From Ostrinia nubilalis (taxonomy: Eukaryota > Arthropoda > Insecta > Lepidoptera > Crambidae): 64,000 nucleotides of DNA. A model generated the notes under the pieces. The model ran no database searches and had not been told where the DNA came from. It saw only the letters and a list, made by a program, of their open reading frames with translations. The DNA is taken from contig NC_087100.1 in the NCBI RefSeq assembly GCF_963855985.1, forward strand, positions 8,343,001 through 8,407,000. Direction: 5' to 3'. The translations under genes and the position numbers were made by a program. Shown here in pieces: positions 10,768 through 21,543 of the stretch; the first letter of the stretch is position 1; each line of letters begins with the position of its first letter.

Positions 10768-11641
10768 CGGTCTTATTCATAATAAAATGCTAATATAGGT
10801 TTAAAACCTACATTAGCTAAAACGTTTGATAGGCTTAAAACACTCTTATAAACCTCTGATAAAAAACGTTATTCATAATCGTTTACAAACCTTTGATAGC
10901 TAAAACAGAGTTTAATATTTTCTTTCCACAGACTATACAAAAAGAATGAACGAAAACAGCTTTTTTGGTGATTTAACTTGATGGACCATGTAAAATCATA
11001 GACAAATAGCAGAAAAAAAAAACAAAAAATTGGCAGCTGTGACGTTTTACTTACTGACATTGACATTTGGCACGAAAATTTAATAAAGTTTTCGGTTTTT
11101 TCGATCAACTCCCAAGTTTTATCAAACTTTTATAAAACTTGGGATTGTATGTTCTGGATTCTGTACCTCTTACCCTGTACTCTGCAATAAGCTCTTACGA
11201 CGACCCGGCTAAGGTAAACGGCTACTAGTTCGTGATAGTACGTAAGTTCGTAAGTTTTTTTTCTAGCTCAAATAATAAGCAAATGGAATATTATTTATAA
11301 AAAATCTTTATTACTATAAAAACTCTATTATATAAGCTATCTAAAAAACCAAGTACCAACATTGTGGCGCCAAAAATGAGAGCAATACGAAGCTTCAAAC
11401 TCTCAGAGAGCCAAAAACAGCCGTGCGGCGTGCAAAGGTTGCTCTCACCGTAAGGTTAGCGCTCCAACTTCTTAAGCTTATAAAAAGGCGAAGGAACGTT
11501 CATTTAAATAAAACTTGTAATAGTGATTTCATGTGTTCCTTGACAATTGATTTGGCTTAGAAAAAAGTTATATGAAAACGTAGAATTCCTTTAAAATTGC
11601 GATTAATTGACTCACGAAATAGCGTACATATTATTTTTCGG

Positions 11642-12690
11642 GTGTCCCCTATTTCGTGAAACTACCGATTCAAGGATATTATGGATAACATTTTGATGCT
11701 TGGTTTTTAAATAATTATTTATGATAATTTAAATGTAAGTTATGAAACAAATAATGCATTTATTAAAGTTTCTCATGACCTAAATTCGGTATATGTTTCG
11801 TTCACTAGAATTTATATGACACGAGTTTGAAGTTCACATATATGACCAATTTTAAGATAAATTAGCATAAGTAGTACCAGCATAATTTTGGTTTTATTTC
11901 GATTTGTTTTATTCATCTTTGTTTATTTGTATTGTATATGGGTTAGATAATAGTTAATTGACACATTTTGACAATAATCCATGAATTTTACTTGGGGAAT
12001 TTGGAATATATCAGTATCACGAAACAAGGAACCGTATTATTGTTACTTTTTTCCAAGTTCGTGATACATAAATGTATGGTGGTGTATGGGGGTATAGGTA
12101 CTTTTATGATACATAGTATCAAAGAAATCGACATATTTTTTAGTTTTTAATACTTACCTACCTAAGAAATTAATTAATTACTTAATTTTTATTATGAGTC
12201 ATTGGCGTATCTGGGGTTATTTTCAGGGGGGGTGGGGGCTACCCTCACTTGAAACAGCTCCAGGGGTGGGATCATGGGGAGAAGGGGGGGGGGGGGGTTA
12301 CAAATCTAAATTGTATGGGTACGAAGGGGGGGGGGAGTAAGTCCCCCCACATTTCTAATGGTTATATAAATATTTTCACATATCGCTAGAAATAAAAAAT
12401 CTAAATTTTATGGGTACGAAGGGGGGGGGGGGGAGGGTTAAGTCCCCCCCCCCCTACATTTCTAATGGTTATATAAATATTTTCACATATTGTTAGAAAT
12501 AACAAATCAAAATATTATACTAGACTCACATTATTTCTTATGAATATTTCAGGTAAGTAATATCGTCAATTTCACATAATTATTTTATTCTAAATTTTTA
12601 TTATCGTTTTTAAATTTATTAAACCCTTAATCATTATTAAAATATCCTAACTGGATGCATAAAACCTTATCCCGAAATAGGGGACATGAG
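11642..12690. repeat. Inverted 'CCCCTATTTCG' motifs inside the Harbinger element
   Basis: GTGTCCCCTATTTCGTGAAAC (11641-11661) faces its reverse complement CCCGAAATAGGGGACATGAG (about 12671-12690). Related CACGAAAYAGG strings recur near 11611, 12017 and 12722. They could be subterminal repeats of a nested element or internal transposase-binding sites. I see no target duplication, so nesting is not established. Confidence 0.35.
12225..12508. repeat. Tandem 94-bp repeat with long G and C runs
   Basis: Two units start at 12302 and 12396 with AAATCTAAATT(G/T)TATGGG, each followed by 9-14 G residues and then a C run (AAGTCCCCCC). Further G runs lie at 12227-12295. The G and C runs within a unit can pair as a hairpin, and each G run could join a quadruplex. 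Run lengths differ between units and are likely unstable or imperfectly assembled. Confidence 0.8.
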
Positions 12691-12953
12691 TTCACGAACT
12701 TAGAAACAGAGCAAAATTTTGTCACGAAACAGGATCCAAACAAGAGGTCCGCAGAACAATTAATATAAAAAAAAGTTCAAACTATATAACTATAAATTAT
12801 GTATTAACATACTGTCAAAAGACCAAAGTTTAGCATACAAAAGCTTTCATACTGATATCATGATTGGTTATTTTTAAATAAAATGGTAAAGCCGTAAGAG
12901 CCTTAATATACCGAAGTAGGGGGCACTTACCTTAGTTACATCGGATACTAATT

Positions 12954-13963
12954 ATGTCCATGACGAAGGAGAACAGACCGCCTAAAAGGCAACGATCAGA
13001 AAACTGGTTGGAGGAAGATAAGGTAGTACTTATTTTTAGCCTGATAAAGTGCCTACTAATTTTTGTAGCATGGTTTTATTTATGTTTGACGCCTAGTGTT
13101 TGCTTTTCAGTATTTGCTGAAAGAGTTGGTGAAAGAAAGAGTAAATGCAATCGAAAATAAAAATACAGACACTAACACGAATAAACGGAAGGTTGCGGCT
13201 TGGGCTGATTTACAAACAACGTTGGTACATCTTTTGATTTCTGCCTTCAATATAAAATTTTGCCTTTACCTGTAATTCAAAATCCTGTCATTTCTTTTTC
13301 AGGTTTAATTCAATGTGCGCTGGTATGAACCGCTCCATTACCCAGTTAAAATCGCAATGGAGCCTCATAAAAATCAGTGCGAAGAAAGACAAGACCATTG
13401 CTAGGCAGGCTCAAATTAAAACTGGCGGTGGTCCACCATTATCAGTGCCTGACGATAGGGCTGATGATATAGCATCTTGGTTGCCCAATGAATTTGTAGT
13501 CGATGTTAACAGATTTGACTCGGACTCAAATAAAAGTGAATTAATTAACATTCAAGAGGAGGAATCAACTCAAAATACGCAAGATCAGGAATTGATAAAT
13601 AATGAAGAAATCCAATATGAATTGGTGGTACTTGATGAAGAAATAGAAGATACACATGCTTGTACTACTAGAGGCATATTGGAAGATAAAGAAAATAAAA
13701 AAGTAGAGGCAAAAGAAAATAAAGCAAAACCTAATTTTAAAGCACCAGCAATCAAAAAAAAAAGGAAACTGTTAAACAAAGAAGGCTTAATTGATTTAAG
13801 CAAAGTTAGGATTTCCGAAATTGCAGAAACAGAATCAAAATGCCGGATTGAACTGCATGAAGTTCAAATGGAAAACGAACGGAAGAAAGGGAGAAACTTG
13901 GATCTTGAGCATCAATTATTACAGGAAAAACTTAAATATTACACTCACATTAATAAAGAATAA
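12954..13963 (+). CDS. Myb/SANT-like DNA-binding protein of the Harbinger element
   Basis: Three exons, 12954-13022, 13111-13220 and 13303-13963, join in phase to 279 residues. Residues about 15-95 form a Myb/SANT-like domain: NWLEEDKYLLKELVKERV at the exon 1/2 junction, KRKVAAWADLQTTFN across the exon 2/3 junction, then QLKSQWSLIKISAKK and a TGGGPP motif typical of this family. The C-terminal part is acidic, then Lys-rich (AIKKKRKL, a probable nuclear signal), ending in a Glu/Lys-rich helix likely to form a coiled coil. In PIF/Harbinger elements this second protein binds subterminal DNA and helps bring the transposase to the nucleus. The second intron donor (AAC|GTTGGT) is weak but is the one that keeps the frame. 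The gene lies divergently from, and upstream of, the transposase inside the element. Confidence 0.85.
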
Positions 13964-14162
13964 TAAGTCTTTTGATGTTAAAGTTTTTCAAGTACTAACA
14001 GATTCTAAATAATAAGTTAGTTCCTCCCTTACTTCTGTTTGTTTTTAATTTGTATTTTATGCAGTTCCAATCCGCATTTTGATTGTGTTTCTGCAATATA
14101 TTTAGACGGCTATGAATATGTTTACTAGTCATAACTTAATAAGAGTTTGAGATTACTATTAA

Positions 14163-14285
14163 CTAGCTGTTGCCCACGACTCCGCCTGCGTAGACTACTA
14201 TTTCTGTAACCTACAGGATCTGTGCATTTTTCCAGGATAAAAAGAAGCCTATATGTTATTCGAGACTATATAATCTATCTGTTTT
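14163..14285. repeat. Common lepidopteran interspersed repeat fragment
   Basis: AACTAGCTGTTGCCCACGACTCCGC followed by AAAAAGAAGCCTATATGTTA is a phrase that recurs in moth and butterfly genomes, resembling the head of the TAGCTTTTGCCC repeats at 28.2 and 63.5 kb. It sits in the transposon interior between the two gene 3' ends, probably as a nested insertion. Confidence 0.45.
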
Positions 14286-14999
14286 AGCAATTTATTTGTT
14301 TATAAGAATTGAACTGTGATTTTTAGTAAGTAAGTTTAATAATTGTACTTAAATTAGTGATATAAAGTAAATACACATATGCCTAGTCACAAACATTCGC
14401 CTTTATAATAATAGTGTAAATTATGGTTATTTTGTTTTAAATGTAGAAGGTTGATAACCTCCGAATAGAAACGTTTATACTTAAGCAATTTCTTTGTTTT
14501 AAAGAATTGAACTGTGATTTTTAATAAGTAAGTTTGTTGAAACTAATTGTACTTAAATTAGTGATATAAAGTAATTTGTTTTGAATTTTTGCAGAATAAT
14601 TGCTTTTTTAAAGAGAACTACAGGTTTTGTTTTTGTGATAGTAACAAATTGGACTGAAAATTGAAATACAGGTATTTTTCAATCAAATATTCTTTTTATT
14701 TTCATTAAGATGCCAGGAACAGTATCTGAAAAATTAAAATACAACATTTTCATGAACTCAAATGACATTACATAAAAGTAAATCGTTGGAATTTATCAAA
14801 ATGTATTTTAGTACCATTCAAAAATGTTGATTTATAAAATTTTGTAGTATCAACTGCGACCTACGCCTCAACAATGAAGGTCGGTTGTCGTGAACACTGT
14901 TCTCCGTCGAAAGTTGCGGAGTTACAGGGACCTGCTCCATATGTTGTTCTGAAAAATATTATGAATTTGTCAACATTTTGTCATAAAGATTTGTATTCC

Positions 15000-16189
15000 T
15001 TATGTACAGTCAAATTGATAACATTTACCTAACAATGTGTCATTCATATCAATGGCTATATTATGTAATACAGCCAATGCTATGATCACAGCTTTTCCAT
15101 TTTGGAGGCTTACTGGTAAGCCATGGAGTAGGCATTGGAACCGCTGCTTCCACACCCCAAAACACCTTTCAACAGTGTTCCTAGTTGAGATGTGAGCATT
15201 ATTGTATGCTTCTTCTTCTGGACGACTAGGCCTTAAAATAGGTGTAAATAGATATGGCAGAAGAGGGTAGCCCGAATCGCCAATAAGGCGTCCTCTAAAC
15301 TGCCTATCCTCAAATCGTTGTTTTATATTGCTCTCCATAAAAATTCGACTGTCATGTGTACTGCCTCGCCATCTAGCCACTATATCCATTATTTTGAGGT
15401 CAGCATCACAGACAACCTAAAATAAAAAAAACAGTATCCTGTAGGTAATCCATCCAATAATATAGTGTTGAATGTTGCTAAAATTTAGATCATACAAAGT
15501 AAAAATTATAGACATTATTAAAACAAATCTTTCTCTGTTGTAAACTGTATAAAATCAAAATATATTTTACCTGAACATTCAGGGAATAATAGCCTTTTCT
15601 ATTAATATAGTACTGGGCCATGTCACCTCCGGTTTTTTTAATTTTAATGTGGGTGCAATCTATGGCTCCTATCACCCCAGGAAAATTTTTAATTGCTCTA
15701 AATTTGGCACTAATTCTTTCCTGCTCTCCTATAGTGATAGGCATTTTGATGAAGGAATTTGCCTTATTCGCGATTGCATGCGCGACTCTGGCGCATATCC
15801 GGCTCACTGTCGGCTGACTTAGGCCATGGAGGTCACCAGCATCATCTTGTACCTGAAAATGTATGAAAATAATTATAGCAGCCACGACAAAGGGATAAAA
15901 TAAAACACTTTTTTGTGCTTACCTCACGACGTCCCCAACATCTTATGGCCACTAAAACTTGCAGTTCAGGACACGTGCCACCACCTCTAGCGCTCTGAAC
16001 CAGATCATCTTCCACCAAATCTATGATGGTGCGCACTGTGTCCTTATTGAACCTATATTTTATTTTAAAATTTAGGTCCCGCAAATCGAATGGGTTGCTT
16101 CGTTGGCGGTAGAGCTTTCTACGTCGCGCTGGGTCGGCATTATTGGCTAAATGCACAATTGCATTTATAGCATTCATTTTCACAAGCAA
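15000..16189 (-). CDS. PIF/Harbinger DDE transposase (HARBI1-like), intact
   Basis: Three exons on the minus strand, 16189-15923, 15852-15571 and 15416-15000, join in phase 0 at both junctions to 321 residues, close to the usual length for HARBI1-type nucleases. Exon 2 has a helix-turn-helix-like LSQPTVSRICARVAHAI followed by GVIGAIDCTHIKI with the first catalytic Asp. Exon 3 has IGDSGYPLLPYL with the second Asp and TRNTVERCFGVWKQRF with the catalytic Glu, so the DDE triad is complete. The protein should cut and paste the element at TTA sites. A TATAAA lies about 75 bases upstream of the start (reverse strand, 16257-16252). A second ATG at 16177 is also possible as start. No stop or frameshift is visible, so this copy may be active. 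Confidence 0.92.
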
Positions 16190-16473
16190 GGATCACAGCA
16201 AGGATATTTTGAATAAATAAACCAACGAAGTGACATTCATATGAAATGACATTTATAAAAGTTAGGTTAAAATAGGTTTATTAGAGCTTTAAACAAGGCC
16301 CGAGCTCTCGATAACTTATCACACAGTTATAAGAGGATTTTAGCGCTAAATGACGATTATGAATAACAATTTTTATCAAACGTTTTATAAACCTCTAATA
16401 AGCATTTGATAAAATGTGAAAAATGATTATGAATAAGACCGTTAAACTATAATCTGCCCTTCATATTATTGCA

Positions 16474-18245
16474 ATGTTACTCACAGCTGTCTTGTTGTGT
16501 TTAGTGGCTGCGGTGACTAGTTCACCGCATGCTGATTTTATAGAAGATCTGTACAGAGATTCTAAATTCAGTGCAAGGATATCTGATAATATTCTCGAAG
16601 ACGCCTCTTTGGACGTGGTGAGTATGAGCCTGATTTGATTAGGTAAATAGGTACGCACTTATTTGTTCATGCGTAGTTTTAAAATAATGTTATGTAAGTA
16701 TTTGTTTTTAGCCCGATCTTGTCAGGAAGTATCGGTATCCTTTGGAAGAGCACTTCGTTAGGACCGAAGATGGGTACATACTGGGAGTGCACCGCATACC
16801 TCACGGTCGGGACCGCAACAACGTCCCTGGTCCCAGGCCGATAGTGTTCGTGATGCACGGCCTATTTTCTTCCTCCGCAGACTGGGTCTTGGCTGGTCCT
16901 GGTTGTGGGTTTGGTAAGCGATATTTGTATTGTGCAATATTGCAACAGACGTGGATGTATAGTGTATAAAAATAAGAGTTATGTTTTGTTTTGTAACAGC
17001 TTACATATTGGCAGAAGAAGGATTTGATGTTTGGCTGGGTAACGCGCGTGGCAACTACTACTCTCGTCGCCACGAGCGACTGAACCCTGACGCTATCCTA
17101 AGTACCGCTTTCTGGCAATTCTCCTGGGATGAAATCGGAAACAAAGACTTGCCAGCGATGATCGACTATGCCCTCGCTCACACCGGGAGGGACAGGCTTC
17201 ACTACATCGGACATTCACAAGGCACCACATCATTCTTTGTTATGGGCTCGCTGCGGCCAGATTACAATCAGAAAATTATTTCTATGCATGCGTTCGCTCC
17301 CGTCGCATACATGGCGCATAATCAAAATCTTCTCTTAAAGGTGCTCTCACGTTATGCTGACAATATTGAGGTAAGTATAATGTAAAAACAAACACTCTAC
17401 ATTATGTATTATGTAATTTTCAGTTACAATGAAGATACACCAAAGCCTATTTTAATTTTCAGTTTGCTCTCTCCCTTATTGGAGTTGGAGAATTTTTCCC
17501 GAACAATAATGTTATGACATGGGCTGGCCAGGCTTTATGTATGGATGAAGTCACATTCCAGCCTTTATGTAGTAATATACTTTTCCTTATGGGTGGATGG
17601 AGCGAATGTCAACATAATGCCGTAAGTATTATGTAGAGAGTGTTGTTACACCCTACTTCAGGGTTCTTTTGAAGTTTTTATTTATTTGGAAAACATACCT
17701 AAAGCTTACAGTTTCTTGGTATCTTTCAGTTTGCTAGTTACAGAAAACAATGAGGAGCATATATGTAGGTAAAAAAGTATACCAAACACGCTCTTGTTTA
17801 AGCTAAATAATGTGTTTTCCAGACATTGTTCCCTATAAAGTTGGGACACACCCCGGCCGGCGCCGCATCCAGGCAGCTAGTGCACTACGCTCAAGGCATC
17901 TCTGGCAAGGAGTTCCGTCGCTACAACCACGGCAGTTGGTTGGCCAATAGGCGCGCGTACGGCAGTATAAACCCTCCTCGGTACGACCTTTCTCGGATCA
18001 CGACACCAGTGTTCCTACATTACTCGGACAGCGATCCTCTGGCTCACGTCAGTGACGTAGACAGACTGTTCCGCGAACTTGGCAGACCTATCGGAAAATT
18101 CCGAGTCCCGCTAGCAACATTCAGCCACATAGACTTCATGTGGGGCGTCTCTGCTAAGGAACTGCTTTATATGAGAACTATCAACCTTATTAGATCAATG
18201 GATGTTAACGGCTTTGTGGATGAAAAAGATTTGACTGACGAATAA
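16474..18245 (+). CDS. Secreted acid lipase (lipase 3 / gastric lipase family)
   Basis: Five exons, 16474-16617, 16712-16913, 17000-17370, 17463-17621 and 17823-18245, join in phase to 432 residues, a normal length for this alpha/beta-hydrolase family. Residues 1-20 (MLLTAVLLCLVAAVTSSPHA) are a signal peptide. The family N-terminus follows (YPLEEHFVRTEDGYILGVHR), then the oxyanion segment VMHGLFSSSADW, the nucleophile Ser188 in YIGHSQG, an acidic residue near Asp363 in HYSDSDPLA and His394 in FSHIDFMWG, so the catalytic triad is complete. The enzyme should hydrolyse triacylglycerols or esters outside the cell, in insects often in the gut lumen. The only upstream sequence belonging to the gene is 32 bases, because a Harbinger transposon ends at 16441. 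A polyadenylation signal AATAAA is at 18260-18265. It faces the convergent gene at 18465. Confidence 0.93.
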
Positions 18246-18259
18246 CTTTGTACCTCTAA

Positions 18260-18265
18260 AATAAA
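18260..18265 (+). terminator. Polyadenylation signal of the lipase gene
   Basis: AATAAA lies 15 bases after the lipase stop codon and is followed by an A-rich run. Position and consensus fit. A second AATAAA near 18340 is an alternative. Confidence 0.65.
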
Positions 18266-18464
18266 AAAAACATTGCATTAGTATTGGTTGTTTCATTTCA
18301 AATAATGTTTTCAACTAGGTACTTCAATAGCACATCTCAATAAAATTTTAAAATGAAAATAATATGAGACAGTAAATTAAAAATGTAAATATTAAACAAC
18401 AATGATTGTAGTACATATGATGATAATATTATTATGCTTTTTAGTACACGGATTATTTGATGAA

Positions 18465-19295
18465 TTAACTTAACATTTTTTGTTGATTAGCGAACGCAGC
18501 TTCCTGTAACCGTGCTTTGGTTTTTTCATGAGATACTAGTTTGTTTACAGTACGTTCATCGCTATAAATGATGTTATCATCTTTATCAAACGCTAGCCCA
18601 TAGCCATTTTCGAGAGACAATATTTTTACTAATTCCTTATTTTCGTCGATTGTGTAGATCCCATCTTGTGCAATGAAATGAGGAACACCAACCACATCTG
18701 TGGTTGCTCCTCGAAATGTGATATTTCTGTCATCATATAGAGTTGCTAATTTAGATCCTTTCGTCAGTATAAATAACCCAGTTGAATTTACAAACATTAC
18801 ATTATCTTGAGGGTCTACAACGAAGTGTTGTATCTGATAGTCTTTCAGCTCAGGTATTATAATCGGTTTTTTTTCTTTATAAATGTAGAGATTCTGGTTG
18901 GCTGTGTCTACGAAGTATAGATTATTTTGAAAGTACATATCAAAGATATCGATACCGCTTATCAGAGCCGGTTTGTTGACATCTTTTGTGTGAAAGTTGT
19001 ATTGGTATATGCCATCGCTGCCCCCCAGGTACACCGCGCCGGTGGTTTGATCTACGGCACTCGCGAACCCATTGCGTATGCTCGGTATAATCGTCGCCAA
19101 TCCACTTTGGAGGTCTAACACGACCGAGTGAAAACTGTGCTCTGAAAAATCATCAGCGTTTATGCAGAAAAACAAACAGTCTTTAGCTCTGCTCAGTGAA
19201 AATTTATACGGTATGTTCACATCCGCTAAAATTACATGCTTTTTGTGCAGTTTCTCGTTAACTTCCATAAAAGCCACATCTTGCTGATAAAACAT
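18465..19295 (-). CDS. Ommochrome-binding-protein-like beta-propeller protein
   Basis: A single 276-codon frame resembles lepidopteran ommochrome-binding proteins, haemolymph proteins that bind tryptophan-derived pigments. Family-like segments are GFASAVDQTTGAVYLGGSDG, HFVVDPQDNVMFVNSTGLF and GYGLAFDKDDNIIYSDERTV, repeated blade-like units of the kind found in six-bladed propellers (SMP30-like fold). The frame begins MFYQQDVAFME with no signal peptide, yet the family is secreted. The sequence just before Gln4 (TTTTATCAG) is an acceptor-like site, so this may be the last exon, with a leader exon further upstream; a hydrophobic FSFLLLILSIDVHVHC segment on the same strand at about 19430-19480 is a candidate but lacks a close ATG and a clear donor. 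The gene is convergent with the lipase, 219 bases between stop codons. Confidence 0.75.
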   Translation of the reverse strand: MFYQQDVAFMEVNEKLHKKHVILADVNIPYKFSLSRAKDCLFFCINADDFSEHSFHSVVLDLQSGLATIIPSIRNGFASAVDQTTGAVYLGGSDGIYQYNFHTKDVNKPALISGIDIFDMYFQNNLYFVDTANQNLYIYKEKKPIIIPELKDYQIQHFVVDPQDNVMFVNSTGLFILTKGSKLATLYDDRNITFRGATTDVVGVPHFIAQDGIYTIDENKELVKILSLENGYGLAFDKDDNIIYSDERTVNKLVSHEKTKARLQEAAFANQQKMLS

Positions 19296-19339
19296 TATTG
19301 AATCTCGAAGATCACATAATTTATCACTTTTTATTGATC

Positions 19340-20200
19340 AATTTGCTAAATTAAACTGAAAATATACAAAGGGATTTAGGACATAATTTGAGTGAACCAG
19401 TTGTGACACGAGTCACTTGTGATTGACAGTGTACATGTACATCTATAGATAATATCAACAGAAGAAATGAGAAGTTAACATAATCCTTAAATGCTCTTTG
19501 AGTATTAGGTATTTTATGCTCAAAGTAGCAGTGTAAAATCATTGGCTAAGAATTCTCTTTATGAGAATAAGTAGTGTAAGTTGAATACGTAGGTACACAT
19601 AATATGTAGGTATATCTACCATATGCCCCCTTTGAAAACTGCAATATGATAATAATGTAGACTAGTTGTTGCCACGAAACATTATGTAGATAAGTATACG
19701 TAGGAGGTGCTTAAGCTTTGTTTTGAAATTGTTTCAGAGAAACATACTTATTAACATTTAACAGAAAAAGTTCAAAACAATAATAATTTTTGTTCCATAA
19801 AATCTATTGTTACGTTATAACGTTTTACCTGTTTTTGCCTGCTTAAGTTTTCCAAGCAATCCGCCCACGTCCAATTTCTCAGAAAAATGGAAATTCATAT
19901 ACTTAATAATAATAAGCATACTAAAATGTAAAAATGTGTAATAATAAAGATAAATACATTACCTTAATCTCGGAGAACCTAGTTATTTTCCTAAGCTCTT
20001 AGGTACCTATATGAACACATATCTATCTACCTACAGTTCACTGTGATATTATTAATGTAAAGTTAGTCATAATACCATGCCAATTACCTATTCATAGATC
20101 GTTTATAACTTATAATCCCCAATAAGAACACGAGTTTAGAGTTAGCGGCTAAATACAGCTTAATGGAGGATCTATTTCTAAAAAGGTCAACCGCATCTGG
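19340..20200. other. Intergenic, upstream of the ommochrome-binding-like gene
   Basis: AT-rich sequence. It contains the hydrophobic minus-strand segment near 19430-19480 that could be a signal-peptide exon. Otherwise nothing is recognised. Confidence 0.3.
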
Positions 20201-20356
20201 CGAGGTGGCAAGTCGTCTAGCGCTTACTCAGTCAGTGTTTTTACTCGACAAAATGGAAACGCACAAGCCAATAACCGAAAATAAAAAAAACTCAGTCAAT
20301 GCCTGAGGTATGGGAGCGGCACGGGAAAGAAATCTGAAGTCTCGTTGACTTTTGAC

Positions 20357-20696
20357 CAGGGTTGTTATGGATATCCGAAACCGTAACCGAAACTTTCGGA
20401 TATCCGAAATTATAAAATATCCATAACCGTAACCGATTCAAAAGTTTCGGATAGTTTCGGATGTATGCAGTTTAAAATTGTGTTTTTTTTTTGTATAGCA
20501 TTCATAATAGCCTGATTTACCTTTATTACTTTTTATTCGATGTAAAGTGTGTGGCCTGAATGAACAGTTTTGGACAACTATTGCAATTTGCATTCTAAAG
20601 CACAGATATCCGTAACCGTAACCGAAACCGGTATAATATCATTCCTATATCCGTAACCGTATCCATAACCGAAACTACATATCCATAACATTCCTA
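20357..20696 (+). mobile_element. hAT-type MITE, ATCCGTAACCG family, copy 1
   Basis: It begins CAGGGTTGTTATGGATATCC and ends ATATCCATAACATTCCTA, inverted termini. It is flanked by CTTTTGAC (20349-20356) and CATTTGAC (20697-20704), an 8-bp target duplication with one difference. The interior is full of CCGTAACCG/CCGAAACCG hexamer-like repeats. There is no coding frame. Related copies are at 21544 and 40760. Confidence 0.85.
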
Positions 20697-20754
20697 CATT
20701 TGACGTCTCAAAACAGTCCAGTGCCGCTCCCATACCTCAGGCGACTGACTTAAC

Positions 20755-21022
20755 TAGGGTTGCCACCTTTTTTTTTAAAATATAAAGTATATCAAAGGTC
20801 GGAGAAAGAAAACAGACAGTATTTAAAAAAATAAACAGTTTAGCTCTACATCGCGTACCAAAATGTAGTGTTGAGCATTTACTTTTAAAAATATGTATGG
20901 ATACTACTGATGCTTGCTGTGAAAACAGTATTTTGTATACTTTTTTTTTGTTCAACAGTAAAAAGTTTAATTTAATGAAAAACAGTATAATACTGTTCAA
21001 AACAGTATAGTTGGCAACCCTA
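20755..21022. mobile_element. hAT-type MITE with TAGGGTTGCCA termini
   Basis: The ends TAGGGTTGCC and GGCAACCCTA are inverted, and GACTTAAC flanks both sides (20747-20754 and 21023-21030), a perfect 8-bp target duplication. The interior is AT-rich with AAAACAGTAT repeats. It is non-coding. Confidence 0.85.
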
Positions 21023-21543
21023 GACTTAACTGACTGAGTTAAGTGCTAGACCTATAGTGGCAACATAATAACGTGGCCCGCGGAACATTGGTTCCGACCA
21101 AGCGGAACATTGAGCTCTGTTTCCCTCTAAATTGAAAATGAAAGTTGGGCGAGGAAGTATTTGCTCGCAGATGAGTTGAATAATAGTTTTGTTTGCTATT
21201 GTCATTGAGAACTTCTGTTTTGGTTAGCATTTTAATGGAATAGGTAGTGTGTGTACTTAGGTCTTTAAGTGATTAGATATGAAGTTACCGTCCTTAAATA
21301 AGTAATTGGTTATCTAAGTAAGTATATTAATGTTAAGTTGTTGTGATTTCTCGTATAAATCGTAGGATGTACACAAAAGTCAATGGTAACACAATAGATA
21401 TATTATTTTAATTTAGAAGAATAAAGCATCACTACCTAATTACTAGCCTCTTCATTACAAGTACTTAATGTTCGTACACGTGTTGAAATACGGGTAAACC
21501 TACTTAAATAAACTCTACAGTCTCTACTCTACAAACCAAGTAG

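Larger units (their letters stand above)
10768..16441. mobile_element. Complete PIF/Harbinger DNA transposon (5674 bp)
   Basis: Both ends carry the same 16-bp terminal inverted repeat, CGGTCTTATTCATAAT (10768-10783; reverse complement at 16426-16441), flanked by the target duplication TTA (10765-10767 and 16442-16444), as expected for PIF/Harbinger. A second internal GTTATTCATAATCGT and repeated TTATAAACCTCT motifs lie just inside both ends. The element encodes the two proteins typical of autonomous members: a DDE transposase (minus strand) and a Myb/SANT-like DNA-binding protein (plus strand), both with clean splice-consistent frames. Its interior also holds a G-run repeat (12.2-12.5 kb) and a common interspersed fragment near 14163-14280. 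It is inserted between the TATA box and start codon of the lipase gene. Confidence 0.93.
20205..21060. mobile_element. Outer inverted-repeat element carrying two nested MITEs
   Basis: The left end (GGCAAGTCGTCTAGCGCTTA then CTCAGTCAGT, about 20208-20238) and the right end (ACTGACTGAGTTAAGTGCTAGACC, about 21029-21053) are imperfect reverse complements. A second inner pair, GCCTGAGGTATGGGAGCGGC at 20302-20321 and GCCGCTCCCATACCTCAGGC at 20722-20741, is also inverted. Two hAT-type MITEs sit inside. Boundaries are approximate. Confidence 0.6.

Noticed and set aside
20600..20660. CCGTAACCG strings resembling telomere-type repeats
   Set aside because: The insect telomere repeat is TTAGG; these strings occur only inside a hAT-type MITE family with 8-bp target duplications.
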